A stretch of 64,000 nucleotides of DNA from Chromatiales bacterium (lineage in GTDB: Bacteria; Pseudomonadota; Gammaproteobacteria; UBA6429; Thiohalophilaceae): the NCBI GenBank assembly GCA_027032075.1, contig JALVOC010000006.1, forward strand, positions 26,419 to 90,418, read 5' to 3'. Position 1 is the first letter of the stretch. Each line of letters starts with the position of its first letter. This document shows positions 47,718 through 58,300 of this stretch, piece after piece. The notes under the pieces are model-generated. The model searched no databases. It saw only the letters and a program-made list of their open reading frames with translations, and had not been told where the DNA came from. The translations under genes were made by a program, and so were the position numbers.

Positions 47718-49417
47718 GTCAGTTCCTTGTTAGACGGGTGACAATAAACACGAGTTTGTACAAAACTGTTTACTGCAGAATACATACTGAAAAAATTATG
47801 CAGGATGTTTCCAAACAAATGAATGTCTGAAATCGAGCGATAATTGTCCTCTACCAGCGTCAAATTCACCTCCAGCCCACGCATCAAGGCACCCTTGCTG
47901 AATCGCTCGACAGGCTTGATTTCTATTTTCGTTATTCCTTCAATTCTTTTTTTGTTCTGTTGATGATTTGTCCAGTCGTATAGCCCCAGTAGTCGTTTCA
48001 AAACACTCAACGATGCCAGCGAACTGTAATTAAGTGATAAATGGGATATTAATTCCCAATGGAATCTGCTGCGTTCCGGCGGCGGTAACATCGCAGTCGG
48101 TCTCGTTATATTGGTATAAGATGCATAGGACGGAAATTCATCTGATGGAAAATTCACGCTGTTTTCGCGCAGATATTGTCTCGGATAATCCCCGTTGGAT
48201 GCGGTAATGGCGCAGGAAAGCATTTCTGTCCTGAATTCATGCGCTCCGCCTACCGTCAGATAGGTTTCCGCGCGCCCGGTTCCCTGGTTACGGCGAAAAG
48301 AATGATAATACCTGCCATTGTATTTTCTGTGCATGAATGAGGACATTGGATAATATTCATGTGTTTCCCCCGTTTCCGGGTCGAAACCCACTACCTTGTC
48401 CAGGCTATAAACCTGAATACCATCCTCTACCGCAGAATCCGCTACTACTTTATAATTGGTCTTTTGGTGTGTCAGATAGACGGGCTCGCTATCCTGCTTG
48501 AACAAATTTCTTGCCACCGCACAATGCAATCTGAAGTTTTCCTTGCTTAAGCGGTGATCCGGTGGGCAAATACCGTTTATTTTGATCTCCAGTTCAAACT
48601 GGCTAATGTTTTTTGGCCACTTTACCTGTGCCAGACCATTTATTTCGACAAACATGTATTTTTCGCGAAAACAGAAGTAATCGAGCAACAAATGGTAGCC
48701 GGAGTAATTGGTACCTGACAGCTTGACGACAGAGTCTTTGCTGTCGAGATGTGCCGGCATGATTCCTTGTTTGCCTTTAATCTCATGCGGTTTGAATGTC
48801 GGATATTCCGGAAACATAACCCGTAAACGTGCGACTTCTCCCGTCAATTGGTGATGCAACCATAATGCAACGGCCGGATCTGCATGCAGGTAGATTTTTA
48901 GTTTTGTCAAATCGATATTTGTTACGGATATCCCTGCATCGAACTCGAAGCGCAGGCGGAATATCGTACCGCCGCCGGCCGGTTCTTCCAGTTCAAACTT
49001 GCTTATCTGCAAAGGGTTCAGCACCACATCGCCTATAGTACTGTACTTGCAGATGACGTTATCTTCTCCCACTGCCCTGCTCAATAGCAGTGTCTCTTTT
49101 TCTATTATTTGCGTTTGTTGTATTTGGCCAATTCTTGGTGTAAATTGAATGATCGTTGATGATGGATAGGGTCGTAACAGATGCGGCCATAGTTGACTTA
49201 GCAATGTTTCGCTTATTTCGGGAATATCATCATCGATATGTTGGCGTATCTGTGCCGTCAGATATGCCATACCTTCGAGAAGACGTTCTACATATGGATC
49301 GCGATCCTTGATTTCCTTCAAATTAAGCATGCCTGCCTGTTCAGGATAAGCTTTTGCAAATTCCTGTGCAGACTCATGCAACAGCCGCAGCTCTGCTTCA
49401 AAATACTCCTTCATCAT
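47681..49417 (-). CDS. tssF: T6SS baseplate protein TssF
   Basis: A 578-residue protein of the ImpG/VasA family. It opens MMKEYFEAELRLLHESAQEFAKAYPEQAGML, the standard TssF start, then DPYVERLLEGMAYLTAQIRQHIDDD. It forms the baseplate wedge with TssG. Its ATG overlaps the tssE stop by four bases, and its 3' end overlaps tssG by 37. Confidence 0.95.
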   Translation of the reverse strand: MMKEYFEAELRLLHESAQEFAKAYPEQAGMLNLKEIKDRDPYVERLLEGMAYLTAQIRQHIDDDIPEISETLLSQLWPHLLRPYPSSTIIQFTPRIGQIQQTQIIEKETLLLSRAVGEDNVICKYSTIGDVVLNPLQISKFELEEPAGGGTIFRLRFEFDAGISVTNIDLTKLKIYLHADPAVALWLHHQLTGEVARLRVMFPEYPTFKPHEIKGKQGIMPAHLDSKDSVVKLSGTNYSGYHLLLDYFCFREKYMFVEINGLAQVKWPKNISQFELEIKINGICPPDHRLSKENFRLHCAVARNLFKQDSEPVYLTHQKTNYKVVADSAVEDGIQVYSLDKVVGFDPETGETHEYYPMSSFMHRKYNGRYYHSFRRNQGTGRAETYLTVGGAHEFRTEMLSCAITASNGDYPRQYLRENSVNFPSDEFPSYASYTNITRPTAMLPPPERSRFHWELISHLSLNYSSLASLSVLKRLLGLYDWTNHQQNKKRIEGITKIEIKPVERFSKGALMRGLEVNLTLVEDNYRSISDIHLFGNILHNFFSMYSAVNSFVQTRVYCHPSNKELTWEPLPGENSPL

Positions 49418-49839
49418 TCTTTCCTTTTAAAACGCCCCGCACGCACCTCAGCATATCCTCCGCTCATAAAAAATGTTTCAAACAGAACATTACTTCCATT
49501 TGTTAATTTTGCTTTTATTTCCAGGTGCAAAATACAATCCGATTTCTCGATTGGCCGGTAATTTACCGTCACATCTGCCAGACGCGGTTCGTATTTTAAA
49601 ACGGTACGCTTGATTGATTCGGACAGTTCAGAAACAGAATATGGGAGCTGGTGGTATATATTTGCGATATCAGGCAAACCATAATCAGGCTGGTGCAGCA
49701 AAACACCCTGTCTTGCATTTAACAATCGTGTTAAATGATCCCTGATGCTGCGTTGTATGTCCTCATTTCCGGGAACCATGCTGACCGGTGTACCATCCGC
49801 ATATTTCCCTGCCAATATCTCATATAGACCATGCTGCAT
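49414..49839 (-). CDS. tssE: T6SS baseplate protein TssE (gp25-like)
   Basis: A 141-residue gp25/lysozyme-like wedge protein. ATG 49839 is preferred over the frame's first codon at 49890, which would reach into the hcp end region. The core RDHLTRLLNARQGVLLHQPDYGLPDI and VTVNYRPIEKSDCILHLEIKAKL are typical of TssE. It stands between hcp and tssF; its stop overlaps the tssF start (ATGA). Confidence 0.9.
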   Translation of the reverse strand: MQHGLYEILAGKYADGTPVSMVPGNEDIQRSIRDHLTRLLNARQGVLLHQPDYGLPDIANIYHQLPYSVSELSESIKRTVLKYEPRLADVTVNYRPIEKSDCILHLEIKAKLTNGSNVLFETFFMSGGYAEVRAGRFKRKE

Positions 49840-49893
49840 AATTTTCACGCCAAATCCATGCGGGGTGTGTAAATTACACACCCCGCACAAATA

Positions 49894-50379
49894 TTACCTG
49901 TCCTCATTCCATGAATCGGAAAATTCAATATTCCCGTCCGCATAGGTCCAGGTAATTTTTCCGTATCTGACCGATACTGTTTCCAGATGAGGATAACGCT
50001 CCTTATCCAAGTCCTTTACATTATGCATCAGCGGTTTAATAGAGGTGATTTTCACATTTTCCAGTTTATGGGTGAAATACTCCTTCTCGGTTCCTGTATC
50101 GTCGATTTTGTACCAACGCAGGGTTATTTCTTTCAGCGTTTGACCATTGCTGCATGCTTTGTAGAGATATGGTGAAGCAGAATCGAATGCCTTGGTAAAT
50201 TTCAACGGCTCATGCTTGCGAGTACCTGTTAAAGCACCAGAATCAGAATCGGTTGGGATTCTGATTTCATGATCAAAACTCAGGACTTCGATACTTCCTT
50301 GACGTCCTTCGATTGTTATAGGACCCTCAATTTCACTACCCTGGTCGTCCTTAATCCAACAATAGGCTGGTATAGCCAT
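49894..50379 (-). CDS. hcp: T6SS tube protein Hcp (TssD)
   Basis: A 161-residue tube subunit. ATG 50379 has AGGAG at 50390-50386, a strong site. The sequence MAIPAYCWIKDDQGSEIEGP followed by SIEVLSFDHEIRIP is the usual Hcp opening. SASPYLYKACSNGQTLKEITLRWYK is the extended loop region. Hexamers stack to form the inner tube and carry small effectors. A 187-base gap with several hairpins, including a terminator-like one, precedes it, so its expression may be set apart from tssA-C. Confidence 0.95.
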   Translation of the reverse strand: MAIPAYCWIKDDQGSEIEGPITIEGRQGSIEVLSFDHEIRIPTDSDSGALTGTRKHEPLKFTKAFDSASPYLYKACSNGQTLKEITLRWYKIDDTGTEKEYFTHKLENVKITSIKPLMHNVKDLDKERYPHLETVSVRYGKITWTYADGNIEFSDSWNEDR

Positions 50380-50404
50380 AACTTTCTCCTTTTCCATTTG
50401 TTGC

Positions 50405-50428
50405 AAAAAAACCCACTACCAATAGTGG
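50405..50428 (-). terminator. Terminator-like hairpin in the hcp leader
   Basis: On the minus strand CCACTA (50428-50423) pairs with TAGTGG (50418-50413), then G and seven T residues (50411-50405). It ends only 14 bases before the hcp Shine-Dalgarno sequence, so it would act as an intrinsic terminator or attenuator between tssC and hcp. Confidence 0.82.
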
Positions 50429-50455
50429 CATGATAAATTTTGAGGACAGAATCCC

Positions 50456-50573
50456 CTTTTGTATAGACACAAAACTCCCTTTGACGTCTATAACCACCCA
50501 ACAAAATTTCCGTCAGGCCGTAAAAGTTCAGAGAAAACCACACATCTGAACCACTGGCTCATCCTTTAGCCAG
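50456..50573 (-). promoter_or_regulatory. Structured tssC-hcp spacer with three further hairpins
   Basis: On the minus strand, in order of transcription: CTGGCT/AGCCAG (50573-50554), GTTCAGA/TCTGAAC (50551-50526) followed by TTTT, and TTTTGT/ACAAAA (about 50473-50456). No clear sigma-70 or sigma-54 promoter was found among them. They could be mRNA-processing or attenuation structures. Confidence 0.45.
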
Positions 50574-50593
50574 ACAACACCATGATTGCGTTT

Positions 50594-52126
50594 TCACTCT
50601 GTTACCGGCATTTGTGCAACGAGAGATAAACGCACATCTACACCTTCAATCTGGAAATGAGGCATAACAAACAGTTCGACACTATAAAATCCTGGATTCT
50701 CCGGTATTTCTTTTACAACGACCTTGCCATCACGAAGTGGGTGCGTTGCAACCAGTTCCGGTTCTGGATCATTCATTTTTGTTACAAGGGACTGAACCCA
50801 GTTATTCAGTTCATCCTCGAGCACCTGCCTGCTTTTGGTCGATCCAATATTCTCGCGTTGTAACACCTTAAGATAATGCGCAAGCCGCGAAACCAGGAAT
50901 ATATATGGCAATCGAGAGTTTATACGGCTGTTCGCAGTCGCTTCGGGTGTTGAATACTCAGCCGGCTTCTGCACGGAATTGGCAGAGAAAAAGCATGCAA
51001 AATCGCTGTTTTTATAATAGCTAAGCGGTATGAACCCAAGGTTTGAAAACTCAAGTTCACGTGTTTCCGGAATGATAATTTCCGTGGGTATTTTGCCCTG
51101 TAGACCACGCCCCGCATCGTACATGTGAATCGGCAGATTCTTGACCTTTCCACCCGATTCTGGGCCGCGAATATTCACACACCATCCATTTTCCTTAAAA
51201 CTGTCTGCCATGTTTGCAGCAAATGCAAATGCGGAATTACCCCACAGGTATTTTTCTCCACCTTCTGATTGAACCTGTTCTTCATAATTGAAGGTTCTGA
51301 CAGGGTTATTGTCACGTCCGTAAGGCAGACGCAGCAGGAAACGTGGCAGTGTCAGCCCGATATAACGAGAATCCTCCGATTCACGGAACGCCTTCCAGCG
51401 AATATATTCGGCACGATCCATATAAGTACTGAGATCATGCACTTTTGGAATTTCATCGATACTTTCTTTTCCGAAGAACTTCGTGCCGACAGATGCCAGA
51501 AACGGACAATGCGCCACTGACGCTACGCGCGATATTTCAGTGAGGAGCGCGATGTCCTGCGCTGAACTGTCAAACTCGTAGTTGGATACAATCGAGGTTA
51601 CCGGCTCACCGCCTGGTGTGTCATATTCCTGTACATAAATATGTTTGTACAACCCGGATTGTGTGGTGTCCGGTGCCTCTTCAAAGTCCTCACGCATGTC
51701 TTCCTTGCTCACATCCAACAATTCCACTTTTGTATTGGATTTGAAATCGCAACGCTTAACCAGGTACTGTAATCCTAACCAGGTGGATTCGATCTCCTGA
51801 AAACTAGGGTGGTGCAGGACTTCATCCAGTTGCCGGCTCAGCGTTTCGTCGATTCTGGTGATATAACTGTCGAGAAGCGCCTTGTCGATTCGCTTGAATT
51901 TGCTGTCATTCTTTGACACCACATCAAGAAACACTTGCAGTGCAGCGGTAAGACGCTGATCAGCAGACACGTCGGCCATGGTCTTTAAATCACTGAATGC
52001 CGCATAATCGAGCGGATCAGAGACAGGATTTATTTCGACCAGATTACATAATCTTTCGTACACGCTCGTCTGTTCAACAACACTTTCTTCTGCAACTGCT
52101 ACCTTTGCATTTTCCTGGATTGCCAT
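50594..52126 (-). CDS. tssC: T6SS sheath large subunit TssC (VipB)
   Basis: A 510-residue sheath protein. DPLDYAAFSDLKTMADVSADQRLTAAL is N-terminal; the conserved core includes HHPSFQEIESTWLGLQYLVKRC and SIVSNYEFDSSAQDIALL, then FLLRLPYGRDNNPVRTFNYEE. With TssB it forms the contractile sheath whose contraction drives the Hcp tube outward. It lies 47 bases after tssB. Confidence 0.96.
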   Translation of the reverse strand: MAIQENAKVAVAEESVVEQTSVYERLCNLVEINPVSDPLDYAAFSDLKTMADVSADQRLTAALQVFLDVVSKNDSKFKRIDKALLDSYITRIDETLSRQLDEVLHHPSFQEIESTWLGLQYLVKRCDFKSNTKVELLDVSKEDMREDFEEAPDTTQSGLYKHIYVQEYDTPGGEPVTSIVSNYEFDSSAQDIALLTEISRVASVAHCPFLASVGTKFFGKESIDEIPKVHDLSTYMDRAEYIRWKAFRESEDSRYIGLTLPRFLLRLPYGRDNNPVRTFNYEEQVQSEGGEKYLWGNSAFAFAANMADSFKENGWCVNIRGPESGGKVKNLPIHMYDAGRGLQGKIPTEIIIPETRELEFSNLGFIPLSYYKNSDFACFFSANSVQKPAEYSTPEATANSRINSRLPYIFLVSRLAHYLKVLQRENIGSTKSRQVLEDELNNWVQSLVTKMNDPEPELVATHPLRDGKVVVKEIPENPGFYSVELFVMPHFQIEGVDVRLSLVAQMPVTE

Positions 52127-52173
52127 TTTACTCTCCTCTGTTCTATAGCGTACGGCGTACTACTGTGCCGTCG

Positions 52174-52701
52174 TTAATCTGCCTCAGCCGCCATTTCTTC
52201 GGTTTCTTTTTCCACCGGTGCTAGTTTTTCCAATTCATTCTTCAACTCTTCGAGTTCCGGCTGGTTTTTAATGATATTCTCCAATTCCTTTCTGAACTTA
52301 CCATTATCCAGAAGATTGGATTTCAAGTCCTTGAGCAGATTTCTCATGGCAAGCAGGTTATACAGTTCCGGTATTTGTTTTGCCACTTCTTCCGGGTGAA
52401 AGGACTTGAATTTTTCAAATTTCAGTTTGACCGCGATATCTCCTGCGTCTTCACTGATTACATTTTTAACCGTGTAATTGACCTCCGGAGCCAATTCAGT
52501 CAATACATTTTCCAGATTGTTATTATTGATATTGATGCGCTCCCGGTCAGCAACCCGTCCTTTTGTCTTGCCATTACTGAAATCACCCACGGCAAGCAAT
52601 TTCAAGGGCAATTCCAGTTTTTTGCGCGCTCCACCCGTTTCCACATCAAGCGTGATATTGACACGTGATTTTGGTATTTCATTCTGAAAACTTTCAGCCA
52701 T
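52174..52701 (-). CDS. tssB: T6SS sheath small subunit TssB (VipA)
   Basis: A 175-residue sheath protein. It has SRVNITLDVETGGARKKLELPLKLLAVGDFS and the C-terminal FKSFHPEEVAKQIPELYNLL plus ALRNLLKDLK-like MRNLLKDLKSNLLDN typical of the family. It is the partner of TssC and contains the site normally recognised by ClpV after contraction. The C-terminus is Glu-rich (PVEKETEEMAAEAD). Confidence 0.95.
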   Translation of the reverse strand: MAESFQNEIPKSRVNITLDVETGGARKKLELPLKLLAVGDFSNGKTKGRVADRERININNNNLENVLTELAPEVNYTVKNVISEDAGDIAVKLKFEKFKSFHPEEVAKQIPELYNLLAMRNLLKDLKSNLLDNGKFRKELENIIKNQPELEELKNELEKLAPVEKETEEMAAEAD

Positions 52702-52760
52702 GATCTTCTCCTAAATTATCGACTTGGTATCCTTCTTGGTTCATAAATTAATCGAGGTTT

Positions 52761-54374
52761 TTACAAAACTGTCACCGCCTGTTGTATATCGAGACAACAT
52801 ATCTTTCTTGTCAATTCCTTGATTGTCGCGTCATACAACACTTTCTCATCTTCTGCGGCCGTCGCCATAACACTCATAACCGCTTTCTGATAATGTTTTG
52901 CCAACTGGATATGCAGATCCGAGTCCCAGTAACCCAGATTGTATTCATCCGCATTTCTTGAAAGTTCCTCAAAAACAGGTAGTGCAATATCCGCCCTCTC
53001 GTTTTCCGCACAGATTATCGCCATCGCCAACTTCATCTTGAACTGCTGGCTGTTTGTATAAGCGCTATAGGACACAAACTCCGCTAACGCCTCCTGCAAA
53101 CTGGATTCCTGTGCTTTTTTTCTGGCCAGACTGATTACTTCTTCGAGTTTGTCATCCAGTTTTTGCTGAATGCCTGCAACGAATCCGTTCTGCCTGTTTT
53201 CATCAATCCAGAAAAGTGTGGAAGACTCCGCAAATGGTGTCCCATCATCAAACACAAGTTCTTGCACACCCTTAACTCTGTCGACAAATGAAACGGTTTG
53301 CTGTGATATGTAACTGGCAAGTGCTTCTTGTTTCATTCCAACGGCTGCCTGATAAGCGTACCACTGCAAATCAAGAAAATAATTCCCGCCGGGCTCAAAC
53401 ATCATGTTTTCGCACGACCGTAAAACGGCCTCATAATCAGAATTGTCGAGATGTTGCTTGATTTCAGCCACACCTCCTTTTCTTGGCGCTGGTATTCTGG
53501 TTTTACCGTTATCATTCGGCGGATATACAGCACCTCCCCATTTCACCGCCCTGGTGATACCGGCGGCACGCAGGTATTCTTTTTTTTCAAAAAGGTAGGT
53601 TATCAGTGTTTTTGTATGATTGATTAGGTCTTTTTCAGACTCAATGGACGTTTTGATTGTTTCTTTTCCTTGCAGCCGTCCTTCCGCCCGTTTTCTGGTT
53701 TCTGCATCATCGCCTGTTTTTATTTCCTGAACTTTTTCGGCTTCGTCTTTCGATGCTTTTACCGGTTTTTTCTTTTCTGCCGCACTCTTGAGATGCTTGT
53801 CCAGTATCGTGAGTTTCGGCACATCCCCATCTTCTATCTTCTCAGCTATCGTATCGTTGAAAGCTGCCACCATATCGATGAGCTCGACTATTTCCGAATA
53901 ATTCGCACTATCGCTGGCCTGCCTCACGTATGTGAGCAATTTCTCATTATTCAACCATTTTAAGGCATTGCGTTTTGCCGATTCTTTTTTGGGGTAGGCA
54001 CTGTCATGGAATTCCTCGATAAGTTTTTTGTATACCAGGATGCTTTCCAGCGCACCCGCCATGCCAGTCACATAAGCCGATGCCAGCACATAATAACCGG
54101 CAACACGATAATCCTTTCCTTCCTCGCTCAGGATTTTCCTGCCTAAATCCACGACCGAATTATAATCATTGTCCGAAAGCTTATCGATTTCCTGTTTGAT
54201 TTTGACAAAGGAGTCCCCATAGCGTGGATCCTCCCCCTCCGGCTTGTCGGCAAACGGTTGGATTAATTCCTTTACAGAATCGGGTAGACTGTTCGCAGTT
54301 GACGCCTCAACAGGAGGCTCAGCTTGATCTGCAGAATCATGTGGTTGAACATTTTCTGTGGCATTAACACTCAT
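52761..54374 (-). CDS. tssA: T6SS assembly cap protein TssA
   Basis: A 537-residue protein with an ImpA-N type domain (GEDPRYGDSFVKIKQEIDKL ... LGRKILSEEGKDYRVAGYYVLASAYVTG). A charged linker (EKKKPVKASKDEAEKVQEIK) leads to a long helical C-terminal region with HIQLAKHYQKAVMSVMA. TssA primes baseplate assembly and stays at the growing sheath end. Its start overlaps the tagF stop by one base. It is longer than the shortest class of TssA. Confidence 0.9.
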   Translation of the reverse strand: MSVNATENVQPHDSADQAEPPVEASTANSLPDSVKELIQPFADKPEGEDPRYGDSFVKIKQEIDKLSDNDYNSVVDLGRKILSEEGKDYRVAGYYVLASAYVTGMAGALESILVYKKLIEEFHDSAYPKKESAKRNALKWLNNEKLLTYVRQASDSANYSEIVELIDMVAAFNDTIAEKIEDGDVPKLTILDKHLKSAAEKKKPVKASKDEAEKVQEIKTGDDAETRKRAEGRLQGKETIKTSIESEKDLINHTKTLITYLFEKKEYLRAAGITRAVKWGGAVYPPNDNGKTRIPAPRKGGVAEIKQHLDNSDYEAVLRSCENMMFEPGGNYFLDLQWYAYQAAVGMKQEALASYISQQTVSFVDRVKGVQELVFDDGTPFAESSTLFWIDENRQNGFVAGIQQKLDDKLEEVISLARKKAQESSLQEALAEFVSYSAYTNSQQFKMKLAMAIICAENERADIALPVFEELSRNADEYNLGYWDSDLHIQLAKHYQKAVMSVMATAAEDEKVLYDATIKELTRKICCLDIQQAVTVL

Positions 54375-55390
54375 TACTGCACAACCTCACGTTGCCGCCA
54401 TTGTTGCAGCGCATCCAACATGGTCATACTTTCGTTGGCGATGATATGTTGCATCTTGCTGTAATCATGGTTTTCCTTTTCCATTTCCGAGATTACATCA
54501 TAGACCGAACCATCTTTCTTGTTCGGTTCAATCAATTGTGAAAAATAGGATGCGGATATCTGTTTAAAGAACACGGTCAATTTCGAGGAATTTCCAATCG
54601 ATGGCATATTCCAGAAATAATGACTTCGCCATGTCCTGCCACCCAATACCGATTCACATAACTGTAACCAAAATACGACGTATGTCAGATTATGCGCCTT
54701 TCCTGGCAACGGGAATCTCACCCCCCAATGAACCCGCTGGGGGGAACGGCGCGCAACAGATTGAAGGGCGCACATAATAGTTCTTACAAACGAGGATCTC
54801 GTTTTCAGGTCCGCGCCTGGCAATATTTCCTCCCAAAACTCCTTCATCGTCACGTTTTTCAGCAGGTGCATTTCCAAATCAATCAATTCTCTTTTGTTTT
54901 TATTGTTCAATGTTGGTTCCAATGCATCAATCTTTGCCGTCAGGTCGGAAACGCAATCCTGCGTCCAGTCCCGGTTAATCACCTGATTGACACTGGACAA
55001 AAACTCATGATACGCGAGCGGCATCAATGCCTGTGCCTCCTTGAAAAATTTCGTATCAGTCGCCGAAAAAACGGAAAACGGGTAGCTTCTGCCAATTTTG
55101 TCAGAACTTGGTTTTATCACCCCAACAACGGCATGTTCATCACCAGCGCCGGTAAAAACAAAATTGTGCAAAGGCGCTTGATTGAATTGTTCTTTCCAGT
55201 TTTCGCTATAGCGCCTGTTCATCAAGGTAACGCCATCCAGTATCCAGTTGTCCAGCGCAACGATTTCCCTGAGTTTCAGATTGTGTTTGATAAATTCCGA
55301 ATGCAGTGGCATTTTGCCGGTGCAGCCTATGACATCACGCGATTTTGTTACGGAAACCGCTTTTGCCTCCCTGTTCAAGAAATTAAACAT
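54374..55390 (-). CDS. tagF: T6SS-associated protein TagF
   Basis: A 338-residue cytosolic protein. GCTGKMPLHSEFIKHNLKLREIVALDNWI is the usual opening of the TagF/ImpM domain (commonly GKLPxxGDF). FVFTGAGDEHAVVGVIKPSSDKIGRSYPF is the next landmark. In other bacteria TagF represses T6SS firing post-translationally, often opposed by the PpkA/PppA pathway; those kinase and phosphatase genes are not in this window. The core is fused to an extra C-terminal ~150 residues. It lies between tssM and tssA with single-base overlaps. Confidence 0.88.
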   Translation of the reverse strand: MFNFLNREAKAVSVTKSRDVIGCTGKMPLHSEFIKHNLKLREIVALDNWILDGVTLMNRRYSENWKEQFNQAPLHNFVFTGAGDEHAVVGVIKPSSDKIGRSYPFSVFSATDTKFFKEAQALMPLAYHEFLSSVNQVINRDWTQDCVSDLTAKIDALEPTLNNKNKRELIDLEMHLLKNVTMKEFWEEILPGADLKTRSSFVRTIMCALQSVARRSPQRVHWGVRFPLPGKAHNLTYVVFWLQLCESVLGGRTWRSHYFWNMPSIGNSSKLTVFFKQISASYFSQLIEPNKKDGSVYDVISEMEKENHDYSKMQHIIANESMTMLDALQQWRQREVVQ

Positions 55391-58300
55391 TATTCGCTCC
55401 GTCGCGCTATTTTTGTTCCCGAATTTTCTTTATGATTTATTTTTTCCGGCAGGCGGAAGCCGTTGAGCAAGCCGGGCTTGAATAAATTATTGTGCCGGTC
55501 AGCCTTTAATCTGAAACTGACATTAATCGGCTTTCCATTAACCGATTCTATCTTCCAGGTGCTCAAATACTGGGTTCCTCGTTCTTTTACCATTTTTGCC
55601 TTTCTGAACACGTGGAACAAACCCCAAATACCGTCCGATTTGATTTCCCCCCGAACATTATTTCTGTCGGAGACACCGATTATTCTTGCTCCAGTACGCT
55701 CCTTGTTTCCCGGCCAATCGAACTTCCTCCATTCCTGTGGTTCATTCCTGTAACGGTACATCTGTCCATTCGATTCGAGCAAAACCTCGCTTAAACCGCT
55801 TGTCGGCACCGGATAGAGGTAAAAGACGACATTCGGATCATCGCTGTTTCTCCTAAACAAGCCCTTTGTGATATTTTTGGCGCGCTTGAGTGCGGCCAGG
55901 TATTCCTTGCTGAAGCCCGGCCCGATATCCAGCCATTTTCTCTCGATCCAGACACTGCGTCGTTTCACCAGATACGTGGATAAATGGTTATCAATAAATG
56001 ACCACAATATTCCATCACGAGGCCGGAAAAATTCAGTAACATCGTCGAGCGCCGCATCCGGCCCGTTGCGTGAGAATGGAAAACGGCCACGAATGCGTTC
56101 ATCGTATTCTCTGACCACCATGTTTTGCCATTTTTGCTGAACATCCTGCATGGCAGTAGTCAGAACAGCCTGCCATGAGTTTTTGATGGCGGAAATCAGC
56201 AACGGTTCGATTGAGCGCCTGGTGCGCACGTCTGTTCCATTCAAAAGCCCGGTAGTCGTTACCCAGCTCTTGTACATTTCCGTTCCACCCCCACTCCCAC
56301 TCAACATATTGGTCGCAAAAATTTCGGCATCGCGTGGTAATTCACTGGAAGCGCGCAGTCTCTCCAGTTCGCTTTGCAAGGTTGACAGTGAGAGGAGATA
56401 CTGGTTTATCAGTTCGCTTACCTGATGTTTTTCTGCCGGCCGGGTGAATCGGCGCAGATCATTAAAATGCGTATCCAGTTCCTTTATCAGTGCCGTTGTG
56501 GTCAGGATAGTGTTGTCGCGCCTGTTTGGCCGCCCGTCCTTCCACTCTACCTCCGTCAGATTTATGTTTTCGTTTACGATGCTCAATATTTCCGCTATCG
56601 GTCCGTCAGGTCTGGAAATCAACAATAATTTGTTGGCGGCATCACTCACTGAATTGAATTTTTTTATGCGTAACGCGGCGAGAAATTCAAACCATGTGTT
56701 TACGTATTCATCAAAATACAGTTTTCGTATCTGCTGTTCCAGTTGATTGAACAGCCTGACATCGATGCCCTCATTGCTTGAGGTATTTTCCGAATCCTGT
56801 GCCAAGATCACTTTTTCTGTTCCCAGCACCCAGTCACCACGACTCGCCGAATTCACGACGGTTTTAATTTCGCGTGATACATAGTTCTCCCAGCCAACCC
56901 TGGTAAACACGACCGGAAGCTTGTAATTCGATGCGACAAAACTGCTTCCCCTGCCCTTGAGCAAATCCCTGATATTTTTGTGCTTGAGGATCGCCTTTCC
57001 CTTGTTTCTCAGTTGCGCATAGAGCAAATCCGCATTTGGAGGAGTACGTAAAATATTTCTTGCCGTCTCAACCAGCGAGTCGTTGATATGCCACACCTCA
57101 GCCACACGCGAATCACTGGACGGCAACTGGATATTTCTCAGATAAAGGGAAATCATTCCCTTGATGTGCTCCGGCGGAATTTTGTCTATCTTTTGTCTGG
57201 AAAGGCTGTTGTCACTCGGTGCCATTACCGCCTTCCAGCTTGCATATAGCAGTGGCAGCGCCTCCTCGGCAACGATACGTTGAGGCATACCAATCATCAA
57301 ATAAACTTTTAACGCATCGTAATAATCCTGTCGCAGTTTTGCTGCCTCGTCTTCCTTGTCCACCTTGTCCCATCTTTGCGAGTAATCCCTCATACTGGTT
57401 TCGAGCAGCAATGCAACCGGTTTCAGGAAGTTTTCTTTCATCGAGGATATGATTAACTTCTCAATAGGCGCCAGTTGTTCATCTGCGCGGAAAACACCCA
57501 GACGCAGATACCAGGGCTTGTCCTTTGTATATTCTTTTACCTTGACATAGTGCGCATAGATATTCGCCAACGCTACGTATTTTTCTGCCGATGATGCGCG
57601 ATCATTGGAGACTATATCCCGCATCTCCTCAACGACCGATACGCCTTTGTTCAATAACAGGGTATTGTTCGTGAATGTAGCGCTTAACAGCAAAACACTT
57701 ATCACCACGACAGAAACACCGGTTAAAATCGCCGCTGATTTTGCCCAGTTGGTTATTATGGTGTTTTTCTTGTTCTTTCCTATGTTCCCGGATAATTTGA
57801 AGACGACATCGCGCAACAATCTGTTGATAAAATAGCTTTTTTCTTCCTTTCGGATCTCGGCGTTTTCCTTTTCAACATAACCAAACGCCTGGCGCAAATT
57901 ACCCACCACCCGCTGCAAGGGCAATCCTTCCTGGGTTCCACTCGTGAAATACACTCCCTTGAAATTTGGATTTTCCTGGTATGGATTTTCTTTAAAGAGG
58001 AGACTGATGAATTCGATCAGTTTTTCGGATGCAGCCTGAAACTGTGACGGGAAATCATAAATTTCAGATTTGATTTCGTGTTTTCTCTGCATTGCGAGCT
58101 TTCGCAAGCGTAATTCACACAGCTTTTTATAAAGGTCGTCGAGTTTATCCGCTATGATCCCGGCTGCATCGTCATCCTGTTTGAATTCGGTGATAAACGT
58201 GCCCCATACCTGATTGCGCTCGTTTTCGCTCAGATCACCAAAATATGACTGGAAGCCTTTCAACAGGTCGGCCTTTGTGAAAATAATATAAATCGGGAAA

